This document shows positions 52,271 to 60,672 of a stretch of 64,000 nt of DNA, piece by piece. The stretch's first letter is position 1. Every line of letters starts with the position of its first letter. The notes beneath the pieces were generated by a model, which saw only the letters and a list, made by a program, of their open reading frames with translations, had not been told where the DNA came from and did no database searches. This DNA comes from an uncultured Bacteroidales bacterium (GTDB lineage Bacteria > Bacteroidota > Bacteroidia > Bacteroidales > Barnesiellaceae): the NCBI GenBank assembly GCA_949298955.1, contig CASFYQ010000003.1:88221-152220 (forward strand), written 5' to 3'. The translations under genes and the position numbers were made by a program.

Positions 52271-55200
52271 TTACCGTTTGATGAATTTTACATATTTCTC
52301 GGCGTTGTTCATCGTCACCTTCACGATGTAGCCGCCGTTCGACAGTTCGCTTACGTTTACAGGAGCTTCGTGGGCCACTTTAACCAATTTGCCGGTGAGG
52401 TTGTAGATGGCCAGCGTAGCGTTTTCGCCAATACCGTTGGCATAAAGCATACCGGCTTGGTAGTAAATCGAGAGCGCGTCGAGGCTTTCTTCATCGATAC
52501 CTACGATGGTGGTGAACGTTACATGGTAGGTGAGGTCGCTGTTCAAAGCACCGATTTCGTATACGTTGTCGTTGATTTGGTCAAGCAGCGACTCTTCGTT
52601 CGATGTGAAGGCCGAAACCTTGTAACCCTCTTCGGGAGTGAATACCAGTCTCAGAACCGTGTTGTCGATGATTTCGGAACCGCTGGCATATACGTGGTTC
52701 TCTTCGTCGGTGATGGCAACCGAACCCTGACCCTCGACGATGCAGGTAACTCGCCAGGTGGGAAGCTTGGTAAATACGGCAGCTACGGTTACATCGCCGT
52801 CGAGAGTTTCGATGGTGTAGGTGTTTTCAACCAGTTCGCTTATCATCTCTTCGTCGTCGATGAGGAACGACGTGAGCTCGTAGCCTTCGTTGGCAGTTGC
52901 TTTCAGAGTGACTTTCGAGCCGAGCATGATTTCAGAACCGAATGCAGTAGCCTCTTCGGCATCATCGACAAACATTTCGACAGTACCGCCGGCGACAGTC
53001 GTGTAGTTTACCGTGGCTTTGTTGGTGAATACGACGGTTACCTCGGTGTCGTCTTCGATAACGAAGGTCATGCCGCTGTTTACTTCATCGTTTACCAATA
53101 CTTTGTCCAGACGATAACCTTCTTCCGGTTCGGCGATAACGGTCAGTGCCGTGAACTGGTCGATGGGGCCGCTGGTTACCTCTTCATTTTGGGCATTCAC
53201 TACCTTGAACGTACCGCCTTCGGTCGGTTGGGTAATGGTGAGGTTGTTGGTCGGGAAGGTGTGACCTTCTACAATTTGTACCGAGATAAAGTCGCAGGTA
53301 TATACATCGGTCCAGTAGGGTGAGCCTTGCCATTTGGTCGTACCTTCAACCACACCGGCGGGGCAGGTACCGTAGGAGCCTTTGTTTTCCAACTCGGCTT
53401 CCGAGTCGTTCTCTATCTTGTAGTAGGCCACCAGTTCTTGCGGCATGTTTTCTTGGGTATAACCGCCGCGAATCGACTCTTTCAGCTCTTTTTCGTCCAA
53501 GGCTTTGGTCCAAACCTGTACCTCGTCTACATAGCACGAGAAGCCACCGTTACCGATGAAGAATACACATTCGTCTTGGAGCAGACCGATACCGTGGCCT
53601 TCGCGCACACCGTTCTCAACAATGGTAGCCAAGTCTCCTGTACCGGCCAGTTTGCCGTTTTTATACAGTTTGATGGTCTTGTTTACATCGTCTACAACAA
53701 CCGAGACGAATGCCCATTCGTCGGGGGTGAGGGTAGCCTCGGTAGCAACTTCGGCAATACCGGGGCAGCTGCCGCCATCTTCCCAAGAGCGGGCTTTCAA
53801 GGTGAGTTTACCTTCGTTAAGGAATACGCCGAATGTTCCTGTGGCGTTGTAGAAGAGCGACTGTCCGTGACCGAGAATCTGGCCGTCGCCACCGGTGCTG
53901 ACCGCTTTGATCCAGGCCGACATGGTGAAGTTGCGGGCACGGTGGTCGGTACCGGTTATCTCGCCGTCGTTCCACGAGTTGTTCTCGCCGTTTACGTGTT
54001 CGCCCAATACGATATCGTCGAAGCGGAACTGATATTTTTTCGAGCCGTTGATAGCGGGTACCAGTACGGCTTTGGGCCCTTCGAACTGGAACGAAACCGT
54101 AATAGTCGTGTTGCCGTTGACAACATAGGTTTCACCGCTGGTGAAATCTTCGTCGTTTACTTGCAGCGAGAGGAGTTCGTAACCCGAGTCGGGAGTAGCC
54201 GTGATGGTCAGCACGGTACCTTCCTGAATATGGGTGTTCTCACCGGGATTGAGCGGAGTATCGTTGGCAACAACACTCAGCGAACCGTTTTCGATTGTTT
54301 CGGGAAGAGTAACCGTGTAGTAAGCGATGTCGGCCAAAGTAACGACAACCGTTGTCTCCTCGGTAACCGTGAAGGTGTAGGCTCCTTCTTCGTCAGCTTC
54401 GACAGGTTCGTCGTTGACGGTTACCGATGCAATCTTCTTGCCTTCGGGCAGGCTGCTGATGGTCAGCTTCAGCTCACTGCCGCTTACTACTTGGGTGAGA
54501 TCCTCAACAGGAACGCCATCTTTGGTGATTTGGTATTCGGCAGTTTCGTCGATGTTGATCGATACATTGTGCATGACGATTTCGGTGAACGAAACGGCAA
54601 TCGTGGCATTGTCGTTTACCACATAAGTTTCACCGCTTTCCACGGGTTCGTCGTTTACGGTGAGCGATGCTAACATGTAGTTTTCATCGGGGGTTGCCGT
54701 GATGGTCAACTCGGTACCCTCTTCAACTTCGTTTTCACCGGGGTTGAGGGCAACCTCGCCGTTCATTACCGAGAGGGTGCCGTTGGTTACCGTCTCGGGC
54801 AGGGTTACGGTGTACATCGTCGTTGTGGCGATGGTGCGGCCATCGGCCATTTCGGGGGCCGATTCGGTAAAAGTTTTGATGCTGGTATAACCGCCATCGC
54901 TGCTTAATTGGGCATTCGTGAGGTTATAGAATTTAGCTTGGGTGTCGGCGTGAGCCGATTCGGTAGCTTTGTTGGCAAACGAGCCGGTCGTACCGCTTGC
55001 GATTTCGTTGAAATCGTACCAGGCGGTCAGTCCCGATACCCCTTGCGGATTGTTGTAAGCTTGGGCTACTTCGTCGGCCGAGAGGGCTTTGTTGAAGAAC
55101 TGCATTTCGTCGCAGAGCCCCGAGAATCCGGCACCGCCTACGAAGAAGATACAGGGATCGTCGCCAAAGAGTTCCAGCGCGTGACCGTTGTTTTTAGTGT

Positions 55201-55678
55201 CGGCCAAGGCTCCGTCTTTGTAGACTTTTACCGAGTAGTCGCTGTTGTCATAGACCAGCGTCAGGTAGACCCACGTGTTCAAATCGACTTTTGCGTTGAG
55301 GTTGCCTGTTACGGTGTTGCTGGCTCCCGAGATGAGTTTGAGGGTACCATCGGTCGTTGTAGCCAGTACCAGACTACCGTTGTAGTTGAGGTGGGCACGG
55401 GCTCCGTGACCCATAATCACATTACCCGAGTTGTTGTATCTTCCATCGGTAAACTGGTCCATGTTTATCCAGGCAGACACGGTAAAGGATTTTCCGGATC
55501 GGTCGGTTTCACCGCCGTTGCGGTCGCCCAAAATGGTTTCGGGTATTTCCAACCGATAACCAGAGGTGGCATTCTGTATGGCAAACTGGGGAATGGTAAT
55601 TGCCTTATTCTCTTGTGCGTGTGTGAAGAATGGCAAGAGAATACATAATAAAGAAAATAGTAGAAAATGTTTTCTCAT
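52271..55678 (-). CDS. Large secreted protein with LamG domains, InlB-type repeats and T9SS-like C-terminus
   Basis: A 1135-residue exported protein. Order: signal peptide (1-21, THAQE), LamG-like beta-sandwich (~40-215, GKSFTVSAWINM), divergent InlB-type repeats (~285-550, units carrying G-E-E-x-T-L/V-ITATPD..GYELLSL and VNDEPVESGETYVVN), a second LamG-like domain (~560-770, ARNFTMSAWIKA), more repeats (~800-1050) and a C-terminal sorting-type domain (~1065-1135, LAIYNLTGKLVKVA..GGYIVKVTMNN). It is probably a surface adhesin or glycan-binding protein; no enzyme motif is seen. The C-terminal type is known to direct cargo to the type IX secretion system. Its promoter has a palindrome. Confidence 0.85.
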   Translation of the reverse strand: MRKHFLLFSLLCILLPFFTHAQENKAITIPQFAIQNATSGYRLEIPETILGDRNGGETDRSGKSFTVSAWINMDQFTDGRYNNSGNVIMGHGARAHLNYNGSLVLATTTDGTLKLISGASNTVTGNLNAKVDLNTWVYLTLVYDNSDYSVKVYKDGALADTKNNGHALELFGDDPCIFFVGGAGFSGLCDEMQFFNKALSADEVAQAYNNPQGVSGLTAWYDFNEIASGTTGSFANKATESAHADTQAKFYNLTNAQLSSDGGYTSIKTFTESAPEMADGRTIATTTMYTVTLPETVTNGTLSVMNGEVALNPGENEVEEGTELTITATPDENYMLASLTVNDEPVESGETYVVNDNATIAVSFTEIVMHNVSINIDETAEYQITKDGVPVEDLTQVVSGSELKLTISSLPEGKKIASVTVNDEPVEADEEGAYTFTVTEETTVVVTLADIAYYTVTLPETIENGSLSVVANDTPLNPGENTHIQEGTVLTITATPDSGYELLSLQVNDEDFTSGETYVVNGNTTITVSFQFEGPKAVLVPAINGSKKYQFRFDDIVLGEHVNGENNSWNDGEITGTDHRARNFTMSAWIKAVSTGGDGQILGHGQSLFYNATGTFGVFLNEGKLTLKARSWEDGGSCPGIAEVATEATLTPDEWAFVSVVVDDVNKTIKLYKNGKLAGTGDLATIVENGVREGHGIGLLQDECVFFIGNGGFSCYVDEVQVWTKALDEKELKESIRGGYTQENMPQELVAYYKIENDSEAELENKGSYGTCPAGVVEGTTKWQGSPYWTDVYTCDFISVQIVEGHTFPTNNLTITQPTEGGTFKVVNAQNEEVTSGPIDQFTALTVIAEPEEGYRLDKVLVNDEVNSGMTFVIEDDTEVTVVFTNKATVNYTTVAGGTVEMFVDDAEEATAFGSEIMLGSKVTLKATANEGYELTSFLIDDEEMISELVENTYTIETLDGDVTVAAVFTKLPTWRVTCIVEGQGSVAITDEENHVYASGSEIIDNTVLRLVFTPEEGYKVSAFTSNEESLLDQINDNVYEIGALNSDLTYHVTFTTIVGIDEESLDALSIYYQAGMLYANGIGENATLAIYNLTGKLVKVAHEAPVNVSELSNGGYIVKVTMNNAEKYVKFIKR

Positions 55679-55754
55679 GATAAAACTGTTTAGTTAGTAA
55701 AAGTGTTTCTGTATTAAAGGTTTTTAATTATTTGTCTTTCAATAGTTTGTTTTT

Positions 55755-55785
55755 CATAGGTACCCCCGTAAAAAATCCTTGCAAA
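55755..55785 (-). promoter_or_regulatory. Promoter of the LamG/InlB-repeat gene
   Basis: On the minus strand TTTG (55785-55782), 19 nt, and TACCTATG (55762-55755, one mismatch). The -33 lies within a 10-bp palindrome (55778-55787/55792-55801), a likely operator. The leader is about 75 nt. The remaining AT-rich DNA of the 55802-56000 gap shows nothing else. Confidence 0.65.
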
Positions 55786-55999
55786 AAGCCTTTTTTGCAA
55801 GATATATTATTATACTATATTATAATAACCCTTATTGAGCCTTAATCCCTAGTAAAAAAATGAATTTATTTTATTCTTTTTTTATAAAAGTCGGCTTGTT
55901 TTTTTGAAGGGCATGCCGGTTTGTTTTTGGGGGAGGGGGCTGCTGCCCGGCGGGGGAGGTGACGGGGTGGTCGGACGGATGCGGGTGGAGGGTGAATAT

Positions 56000-56033
56000 A
56001 AAAAAACGGAGTATCCATCGATGGACACTCCGT
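56000..56033 (-). terminator. Terminator after rpsP
   Basis: On the minus strand ACGGAGTGTCCATC pairs with GATGGATACTCCGT, followed by TTTTTTAT, 25 nt past the rpsP stop. Confidence 0.85.
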
Positions 56034-56057
56034 TGGGTATGCTGTCTAAGTTTTGTA

Positions 56058-56630
56058 TTATTCAGCACTTTCGGGGGCGGGAGCTGCTTCTTCGGCAGGA
56101 GTTTCGGCAGCAGCGGCAGCTTCGGCTTCTGCTTTGGCAGCGGCTTCAGCCTCGGCCTTGGCGGCAGCTTCGGCGGCTTTCTTGGCAGCAACAGCCTCGG
56201 CTATTACTTTGTTTTTCTCTACTTCCTCTTCGAGACGTTTCTTGGCGGCAGCGTCTTTGGCGGCAGAGATTTTAGCCTTTTCGGCATCGGTAGCCGATTT
56301 TTTGTTTTTCAACCAGGCTTCGAAGCGTTGTTCGGCAACCTCTTCGGTAAAAGCCCCTTTCTTTACACCGCCCAGCAAGTGTTTTTTCAACAGAACACCT
56401 TCTTTGGAGAGAATGTTGCGAACGGTATCGGTGGGTTGAGCACCCGTTGTCAGCCAATACAAAGCCCTTTCGAAATTCAAATTTATTGTAGCAGGATTAG
56501 TGTTCGGATTATAAGAACCTATCCTTTCAATAAACTTACCATCACGTGGTGCCCTGCTATCGGCGATTACAATTTGATAGAACGCATAGTCTTTGTGACC
56601 AAAACGTTGTAATCTGATTTTTGTTGCCAT
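56058..56630 (-). CDS. rpsP: 30S ribosomal protein S16 with Ala/Glu-rich extension
   Basis: A 190-residue S16. The conserved S16 body spans residues ~1-90 ([39 protein letters not shown]). It is followed by a tail of about 100 residues in which a helical KK/EE segment turns into repeated [20 protein letters not shown], unlike the ~80-residue S16 of most bacteria. Extended S16 is usual in Bacteroidetes; the tail's role is unknown and it would project from the 30S body. Monocistronic here, with a consensus promoter 40-46 nt upstream of the ATG. Confidence 0.97.
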   Translation of the reverse strand: MATKIRLQRFGHKDYAFYQIVIADSRAPRDGKFIERIGSYNPNTNPATINLNFERALYWLTTGAQPTDTVRNILSKEGVLLKKHLLGGVKKGAFTEEVAEQRFEAWLKNKKSATDAEKAKISAAKDAAAKKRLEEEVEKNKVIAEAVAAKKAAEAAAKAEAEAAAKAEAEAAAAAETPAEEAAPAPESAE

Positions 56631-56669
56631 TTGAAATTTTTTAATTGGTTAGTATTTGCATTAGCGGCG

Positions 56670-56701
56670 CAAAGGTAGTGTTTCTTCGTGAATCGTGCAA
56701 G
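56670..56701 (-). promoter_or_regulatory. Promoter of rpsP
   Basis: On the minus strand CTTG (56701-56698), 20 nt, and TACCTTTG (56677-56670), full consensus in the -7. Confidence 0.7.
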
Positions 56702-56839
56702 GAAAAGGTTTTTTTTCCTTTTATTTTTTTGCGGTCTGTGCCGCATTTGTGTTATCCGGTTGCGGCGAAAGGTTGTCGGGAGTGGGGTGAGGGGTATCAA
56801 AAAGGGGAATCCCGTTTTAAGTGGGGTCCCCCTTTTGTG

Positions 56840-56998
56840 TCAGTTGTTTATAAATCCGCCTAACGAGGCCGGTAATTTCGGGTCAAATGAGTAGGCCCGG
56901 GCAAACTGCCTGATGAAATCGAGCGTCGAGGCCGAGGGCTGTTGTGCTTTTGCGCTTCTCACTGTCAAGATGTTCTTAGGAGTAGAGGTTCTTTTCAT
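56840..56998 (-). CDS. Small conserved-looking hypothetical protein (52 residues)
   Basis: An ORF starting ATG 56998 and ending TGA 56842-56840 encodes 52 residues: a basic start (MKRTSTPKNILTVRSAKAQQ), then STLDFIRQFARAYSF and an end PASLGGFINN. I recall small Bacteroidales proteins with the same order (basic N-terminus, LDFI/LKQFAR, L-x-G-G/M-I-L-N end), so it is probably a real gene, though this is not a database result. It is downstream of the ECF sigma gene by 156 nt on the same strand and is the only coding feature of the 56631-57154 gap. Confidence 0.65.
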   Translation of the reverse strand: MKRTSTPKNILTVRSAKAQQPSASTLDFIRQFARAYSFDPKLPASLGGFINN

Positions 56999-57154
56999 AG
57001 GCCGAAGAGTTGATGTTTATATCTTCTAAACGGCTGTGTGCTGTAATTTATTATCTGTGAGAAGCTCTTTTTTTATCTGTGTTTAGAATACGGGACATGG
57101 CTGGCCCCGGCCGCGTTTGAATGCGGAGGCTTTGCTCGTGACCCGGTTTGCGGT

Positions 57155-57745
57155 TTATAAAGTAAGCGCGATATTATTCTCTTCGGCCATCTTGCGCAGG
57201 TTGAGAATGGCATAGCGCATACGTCCCAACGCGGTATTGATGCTCACTTTGGTGTGGTCGGCAATCTCTTTGAAGCTCATGTTTTTGTAGTAGCGCATGA
57301 TGAGTACCTCGCGCTGGGTGTGGGGCAGGGCCTTGATGAGCTTGCGTATGTCGGCTTCGATTTGGTTGTGCACGATGGTGTCTTCGACTGTCCCTTCGCT
57401 CAGTTCCTTACGGTTGAAGATGTCTAGACTGTCGTTGTCGGAAATGGTGTAGTTGTCGGCTTTTTCTTGCCGGAAGAAATCGATGATGAGGTTGTGGGCG
57501 ATGCGCGAAATCCAAGCCGGAAACTTGCCGTTCTCGGTGTAACGCCCTTGTTTGATGGTCATGATGGCTTTGACAAAGGTCTCCTGAAAGATGTCGTTAG
57601 CCAACTCTTTGTCTTTTACGATATAGAAAATATAGTTGAAAGTACGAACCTGATGACGCTTAAGCAATACATCAAAAGCTCCATTATTACCTTCGGCATA
57701 CAGCGCAACCAATTCTTCGTCGGTGCGGTCGAATAAATCGTTCAT
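57155..57745 (-). CDS. RNA polymerase sigma factor of the conserved Bacteroidetes ECF type
   Basis: A 196-residue ECF-family sigma factor. Region 2 (~20-95) reads KRHQVRTFNYIFYIVKDKELANDIFQETFVKAIMTI, and region 4 (~135-190) reads LPHTQREVLIMRYYKNMSFKEIADHTKVSINTALGRMRYAI. It closely resembles the highly conserved, anti-sigma-free ECF factor found near core genes in Bacteroidales. No anti-sigma gene adjoins it, and it precedes the 52-residue gene. Confidence 0.9.
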   Translation of the reverse strand: MNDLFDRTDEELVALYAEGNNGAFDVLLKRHQVRTFNYIFYIVKDKELANDIFQETFVKAIMTIKQGRYTENGKFPAWISRIAHNLIIDFFRQEKADNYTISDNDSLDIFNRKELSEGTVEDTIVHNQIEADIRKLIKALPHTQREVLIMRYYKNMSFKEIADHTKVSINTALGRMRYAILNLRKMAEENNIALTL

Positions 57746-58037
57746 TACTACCTTTCTTTTTTTGATTTAAGCGTAATGTTGTGTCGATAGGCAATTCTTT
57801 TAGAGTGACTCGATAATTATTATTCGATGCAAATAAAGACGTTTTTTTTGAAAACGGAAAGTAAAAATAGAATTTTTTTATCCTATCGTTTTATTTTTAA
57901 CATTATTGCCGTGAACCAAATCGCTTGGCTCGCCCTTGTGCCAAGGCTTGTTGCGAGTGCTCGGAGGCGGGGTGAGTACCGCCGGCTGCCGAATGTGAAA
58001 AGTGGGGCTTGTGACCGGACTATTGCAAAAAAAACGC

Positions 58038-58144
58038 TATCTTTGTTACACGAAGATAGGATGCGGCTCGACGCGGCTCGACATGGTCAAATTGTGAAAA
58101 CTGTGTTTTCAATTTGTCTCTGTACTCGCCTTTCACTATATTTG
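58038..58144 (+). promoter_or_regulatory. Tandem-promoter/hairpin module, copy 3
   Basis: First -7 box TATCTTTG (58038-58045), then TTACACGAAGATAGGATGCGG, a duplicated GCGGCTCGAC, a hairpin CAAATTGTGAAAAC/GTTTTCAATTTG (58088-58101 with 58105-58116), the -33 TTTG (58113-58116, in the right arm), a 20-nt spacer containing CTCTGTACTCGCCTTTCAC, and TATATTTG (58137-58144). Promoter two is 17 nt before the ATG. The earlier part of the gap (57746-58037) shows no gene. Confidence 0.75.
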
Positions 58145-58161
58145 CATAAACTAAAAAACAA

Positions 58162-59073
58162 ATGACAGTTATGAAACCTACTCTTTTTGTATTGGCTGCC
58201 GGTATGGGTAGCCGGTATGGGGGCTTGAAGCAGCTCGATGGCCTGGGTCCCAACGGTGAGACGATTATGGATTACTCGATATTCGATGCTTTGCGTGGGG
58301 GATTTGGCAAAGTCGTGTTTGTAATCCGCAAAGATTTTGAACAGGATTTCAGAGAAAAAATTCTTTCCAAATACGAGGGGCATATCCCGTGCGAACTGGT
58401 GTTCCAGTCGATTAACGATCTGCCCGAGGGCTTTGTCTGCCCCGAAGGACGCACCAAACCTTGGGGTACCAACCATGCCGTGCTTATGGGCAAAGATGTG
58501 ATTAAAGAGCCGTTTGCTGTTATCAATGCCGATGATTTCTACGGTCGTGAGAGTTATGCGATTTTGGCCGATTATCTTAAAAATCTGGACGGTAAACAAA
58601 ATGACTATTGCATGGTGGGCTATCGGGTAGGCAATACTTTGTCGGAGAGTGGTACCGTGGCTCGTGGAATATGCGAGACCGATGCCTCGCAACATCTGGC
58701 CTCGGTGGTTGAGCGCACGCAAATAGAACGTCGCGATGGCCGGGTGATGTTTAAAGATGATGACGATTCGTGGACGGCTATCGCCGATAACACGCCTGTG
58801 TCGATGAATATGTGGGGATTCACGCCCGACTATTTCAAATATTCCGAGGACTATTTCATACAGTTCCTCAAAGAGAATGCCGGCAATATCAAGGCCGAGT
58901 TTTTTATTCCCTTGCTGGTCAATGACCTCATTCAGTCGGGGCGGGCTACGGTAACCGTGCTCGACACGCCGTCGAAATGGTTTGGCGTGACCTATGCCGC
59001 CGACCGCCAGTCGGTAGTCGACAAGATTCAGGCTTTGGTCGATGCCGGGGAATATCCTGCCAAATTGTTCTGA
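58162..59073 (+). CDS. Sugar-phosphate nucleotidyltransferase
   Basis: A 303-residue NTP-transferase-family protein. The nucleotide-binding loop is LAAGMGSRYGGLKQLDGLGPNGETIMDY, with the metal-site Asp pair in INADDFYGRE and the C-terminal GRATVTVLDTPSKWFGVTYAADR. This fits the broad glucose-1-phosphate uridylyl/thymidylyl/cytidylyltransferase fold; which nucleotide and sugar are used cannot be told. The ATG at 58171 (MKPTLFVLAAG) is the alternative start and is closer to the family norm. It stands alone behind a promoter module copy. Confidence 0.85.
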   Translation: MTVMKPTLFVLAAGMGSRYGGLKQLDGLGPNGETIMDYSIFDALRGGFGKVVFVIRKDFEQDFREKILSKYEGHIPCELVFQSINDLPEGFVCPEGRTKPWGTNHAVLMGKDVIKEPFAVINADDFYGRESYAILADYLKNLDGKQNDYCMVGYRVGNTLSESGTVARGICETDASQHLASVVERTQIERRDGRVMFKDDDDSWTAIADNTPVSMNMWGFTPDYFKYSEDYFIQFLKENAGNIKAEFFIPLLVNDLIQSGRATVTVLDTPSKWFGVTYAADRQSVVDKIQALVDAGEYPAKLF

Positions 59074-59106
59074 TGCGGTAATCTGCTTGAACCTAAAAAA
59101 ATAAGG

Positions 59107-59145
59107 GAGAGAGGCCTTTTGTTGTTCGATGGGCCTCTCTCTTCG
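59107..59145 (+). terminator. Terminator after the nucleotidyltransferase gene
   Basis: GAGAGAGGCC (59107-59116) pairs with GGCCTCTCTC (59132-59141), then TTCG; the T-rich tail is short. Confidence 0.65.
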
Positions 59146-59207
59146 TATATGCACGGCATGTGCCTTGAATGCGGCCTTTTCCCATCGTTGTCTTTTCTTT
59201 CGGAGAA

Positions 59208-59285
59208 GACAGGCTGCGGTTCGGCATAGTCAAATTGAAAACAAATCTTTTCATTTGTCTCTGCACTCACCTTTCACTATCTTTG
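59208..59285 (+). promoter_or_regulatory. Tandem-promoter/hairpin module, copy 4
   Basis: The shared GACAGGCTGCGGTTCGGCAT (59208-59227), then hairpin CAAATTGAAAA/TTTTCATTTG (59231-59241 with 59248-59257), the -33 TTTG in the right arm (59254-59257), a 20-nt spacer CTCTGCACTCACCTTTCAC and TATCTTTG (59278-59285). The upstream -7 box seen in copies 1-3 is not intact here. ATG of the MATE gene is 29 nt beyond. Confidence 0.75.
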
Positions 59286-59314
59286 CACCCTATTGCGAAA
59301 TCAAGAACCAACAG

Positions 59315-60670
59315 ATGAGTACTATTCAACCATTACCATACCGGCAGCAGGTTGTCTCGCTGCTTAAACTGGGGCTCCCCATCGTGGTGGGGCAGCTGGG
59401 CATGATTGTTTTGGGTCTGGCCGATACGATTATGATTGGTCATCACAGCACCGTAGAGCTGGCGGCCGCAGCATTTGTCAACAACGTGTTCAACCTGGTC
59501 ATTATCTTTGCTACCGGTTTTTCCTATGGCCTCACTCCGCTGATAGGCATGTTGCAGGGCAGTGGCAACACGCAGGGCATCGGACGGGTTTTTCGTAATG
59601 CGCTTATTGCGCACACGGGGGTGGCGGTGTTGCTCACGGCTGCTATGTATGTGGTCTATTGTTTTGTCGACAAGATGGGACTGCCTGAGGAGCTGTTGCC
59701 TCACATACGGCCCTATTTCATTTTGCAACTTATTTCGTTGGTTTTTGTGATGCTTTTCAACAGTTTCAGACAATTTGCCGAGGGGCTGACCGACACGCGC
59801 ACGCCCATGTGGATTCTGTTGGGAGGCAATGCTCTCAATATTGTGGGGAACTATCTGCTCATCTACGGCAGTTTCGGGCTGCCCGAGTGGGGATTGTTTG
59901 GTGCGGGATTGAGTACGCTGGTTTCGCGGGTGGTCATGTTGCTGGTCTTTGTCGCCATTGTGGGGTGGTGCTCGCGGTATCGCATCTATCGGGAGGCTAT
60001 CGTGCATTCGCGCTTCAACCGCAATGATTTCGTCCAGCTCAACGCTTTGGGGTGGCCCTTGGGTTTGCAGATGGGTATGGAGACGGCCGCCTTCTCGCTG
60101 AGTGCTATCATGGTAGGTTGGCTGGGCAGTGTACCGTTGGCCGCACACCAGATTATGATATCGGTGAGCACGCTCGGCTTTATGGTGTATTATGGTATGG
60201 GGGCTGCCTTGGCGGTGCGGGTGAGCCACTTTATGGGGCAGCGCGATTTCTCCAACTTGCGTCGGGCTGTAAATGTCGGGTTGGGCATTATCCTGGCGTT
60301 GGCTGTCGTGGCCAGTCTTTTCTTCTATCTGGCCCGTGTGCCTATTGTAAACAGTTTTACCGACGACCCCGAGGTAATGGCCGTGGTGGCCATGCTCATC
60401 TATTCGCTTATCGTCTACCAGTTTGGCGATGCCTTGCAGATAACTTTTGCCAACGCCTTGCGGGGTACGGCCGAGGTAAAACCCATGATGTGGATTGCCT
60501 TTTTGGCCTATTTTCTGATAGCTTTGCCGGTGGGGTATCTGTGCGGATTTACGTTGGACGGTGGCGTCGTGGGGGTGTGGGTGGCCTTCCCGGCGGGATT
60601 GTTCTCGGCCGGATTCTTGTTTTGGATGCGGTTTCGCTATCGCTTGCGCAAATTGATGGAAATTGAATAG
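59315..60670 (+). CDS. MATE-family multidrug/sodium efflux transporter
   Basis: A 451-residue inner-membrane antiporter with about 12 hydrophobic helices and the two-lobed repeat of the family: LGLPIVVGQLGMIVLGLADTIMIGHHSTVELAAAAFVNNVFNL in the N-lobe and AFSLSAIMVGWLGSVPLAAHQIMISVSTLGFMVYYGMGAALAVRVSHFMGQ in the C-lobe. It exports cationic compounds using Na+ or H+. The start at 59315 follows the promoter module; the frame reads upstream to 59129 but through the promoter. The AlbA_2 gene starts 2 nt after its stop. Confidence 0.93.
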   Translation: MSTIQPLPYRQQVVSLLKLGLPIVVGQLGMIVLGLADTIMIGHHSTVELAAAAFVNNVFNLVIIFATGFSYGLTPLIGMLQGSGNTQGIGRVFRNALIAHTGVAVLLTAAMYVVYCFVDKMGLPEELLPHIRPYFILQLISLVFVMLFNSFRQFAEGLTDTRTPMWILLGGNALNIVGNYLLIYGSFGLPEWGLFGAGLSTLVSRVVMLLVFVAIVGWCSRYRIYREAIVHSRFNRNDFVQLNALGWPLGLQMGMETAAFSLSAIMVGWLGSVPLAAHQIMISVSTLGFMVYYGMGAALAVRVSHFMGQRDFSNLRRAVNVGLGIILALAVVASLFFYLARVPIVNSFTDDPEVMAVVAMLIYSLIVYQFGDALQITFANALRGTAEVKPMMWIAFLAYFLIALPVGYLCGFTLDGGVVGVWVAFPAGLFSAGFLFWMRFRYRLRKLMEIE

Positions 60671-60672
60671 GT

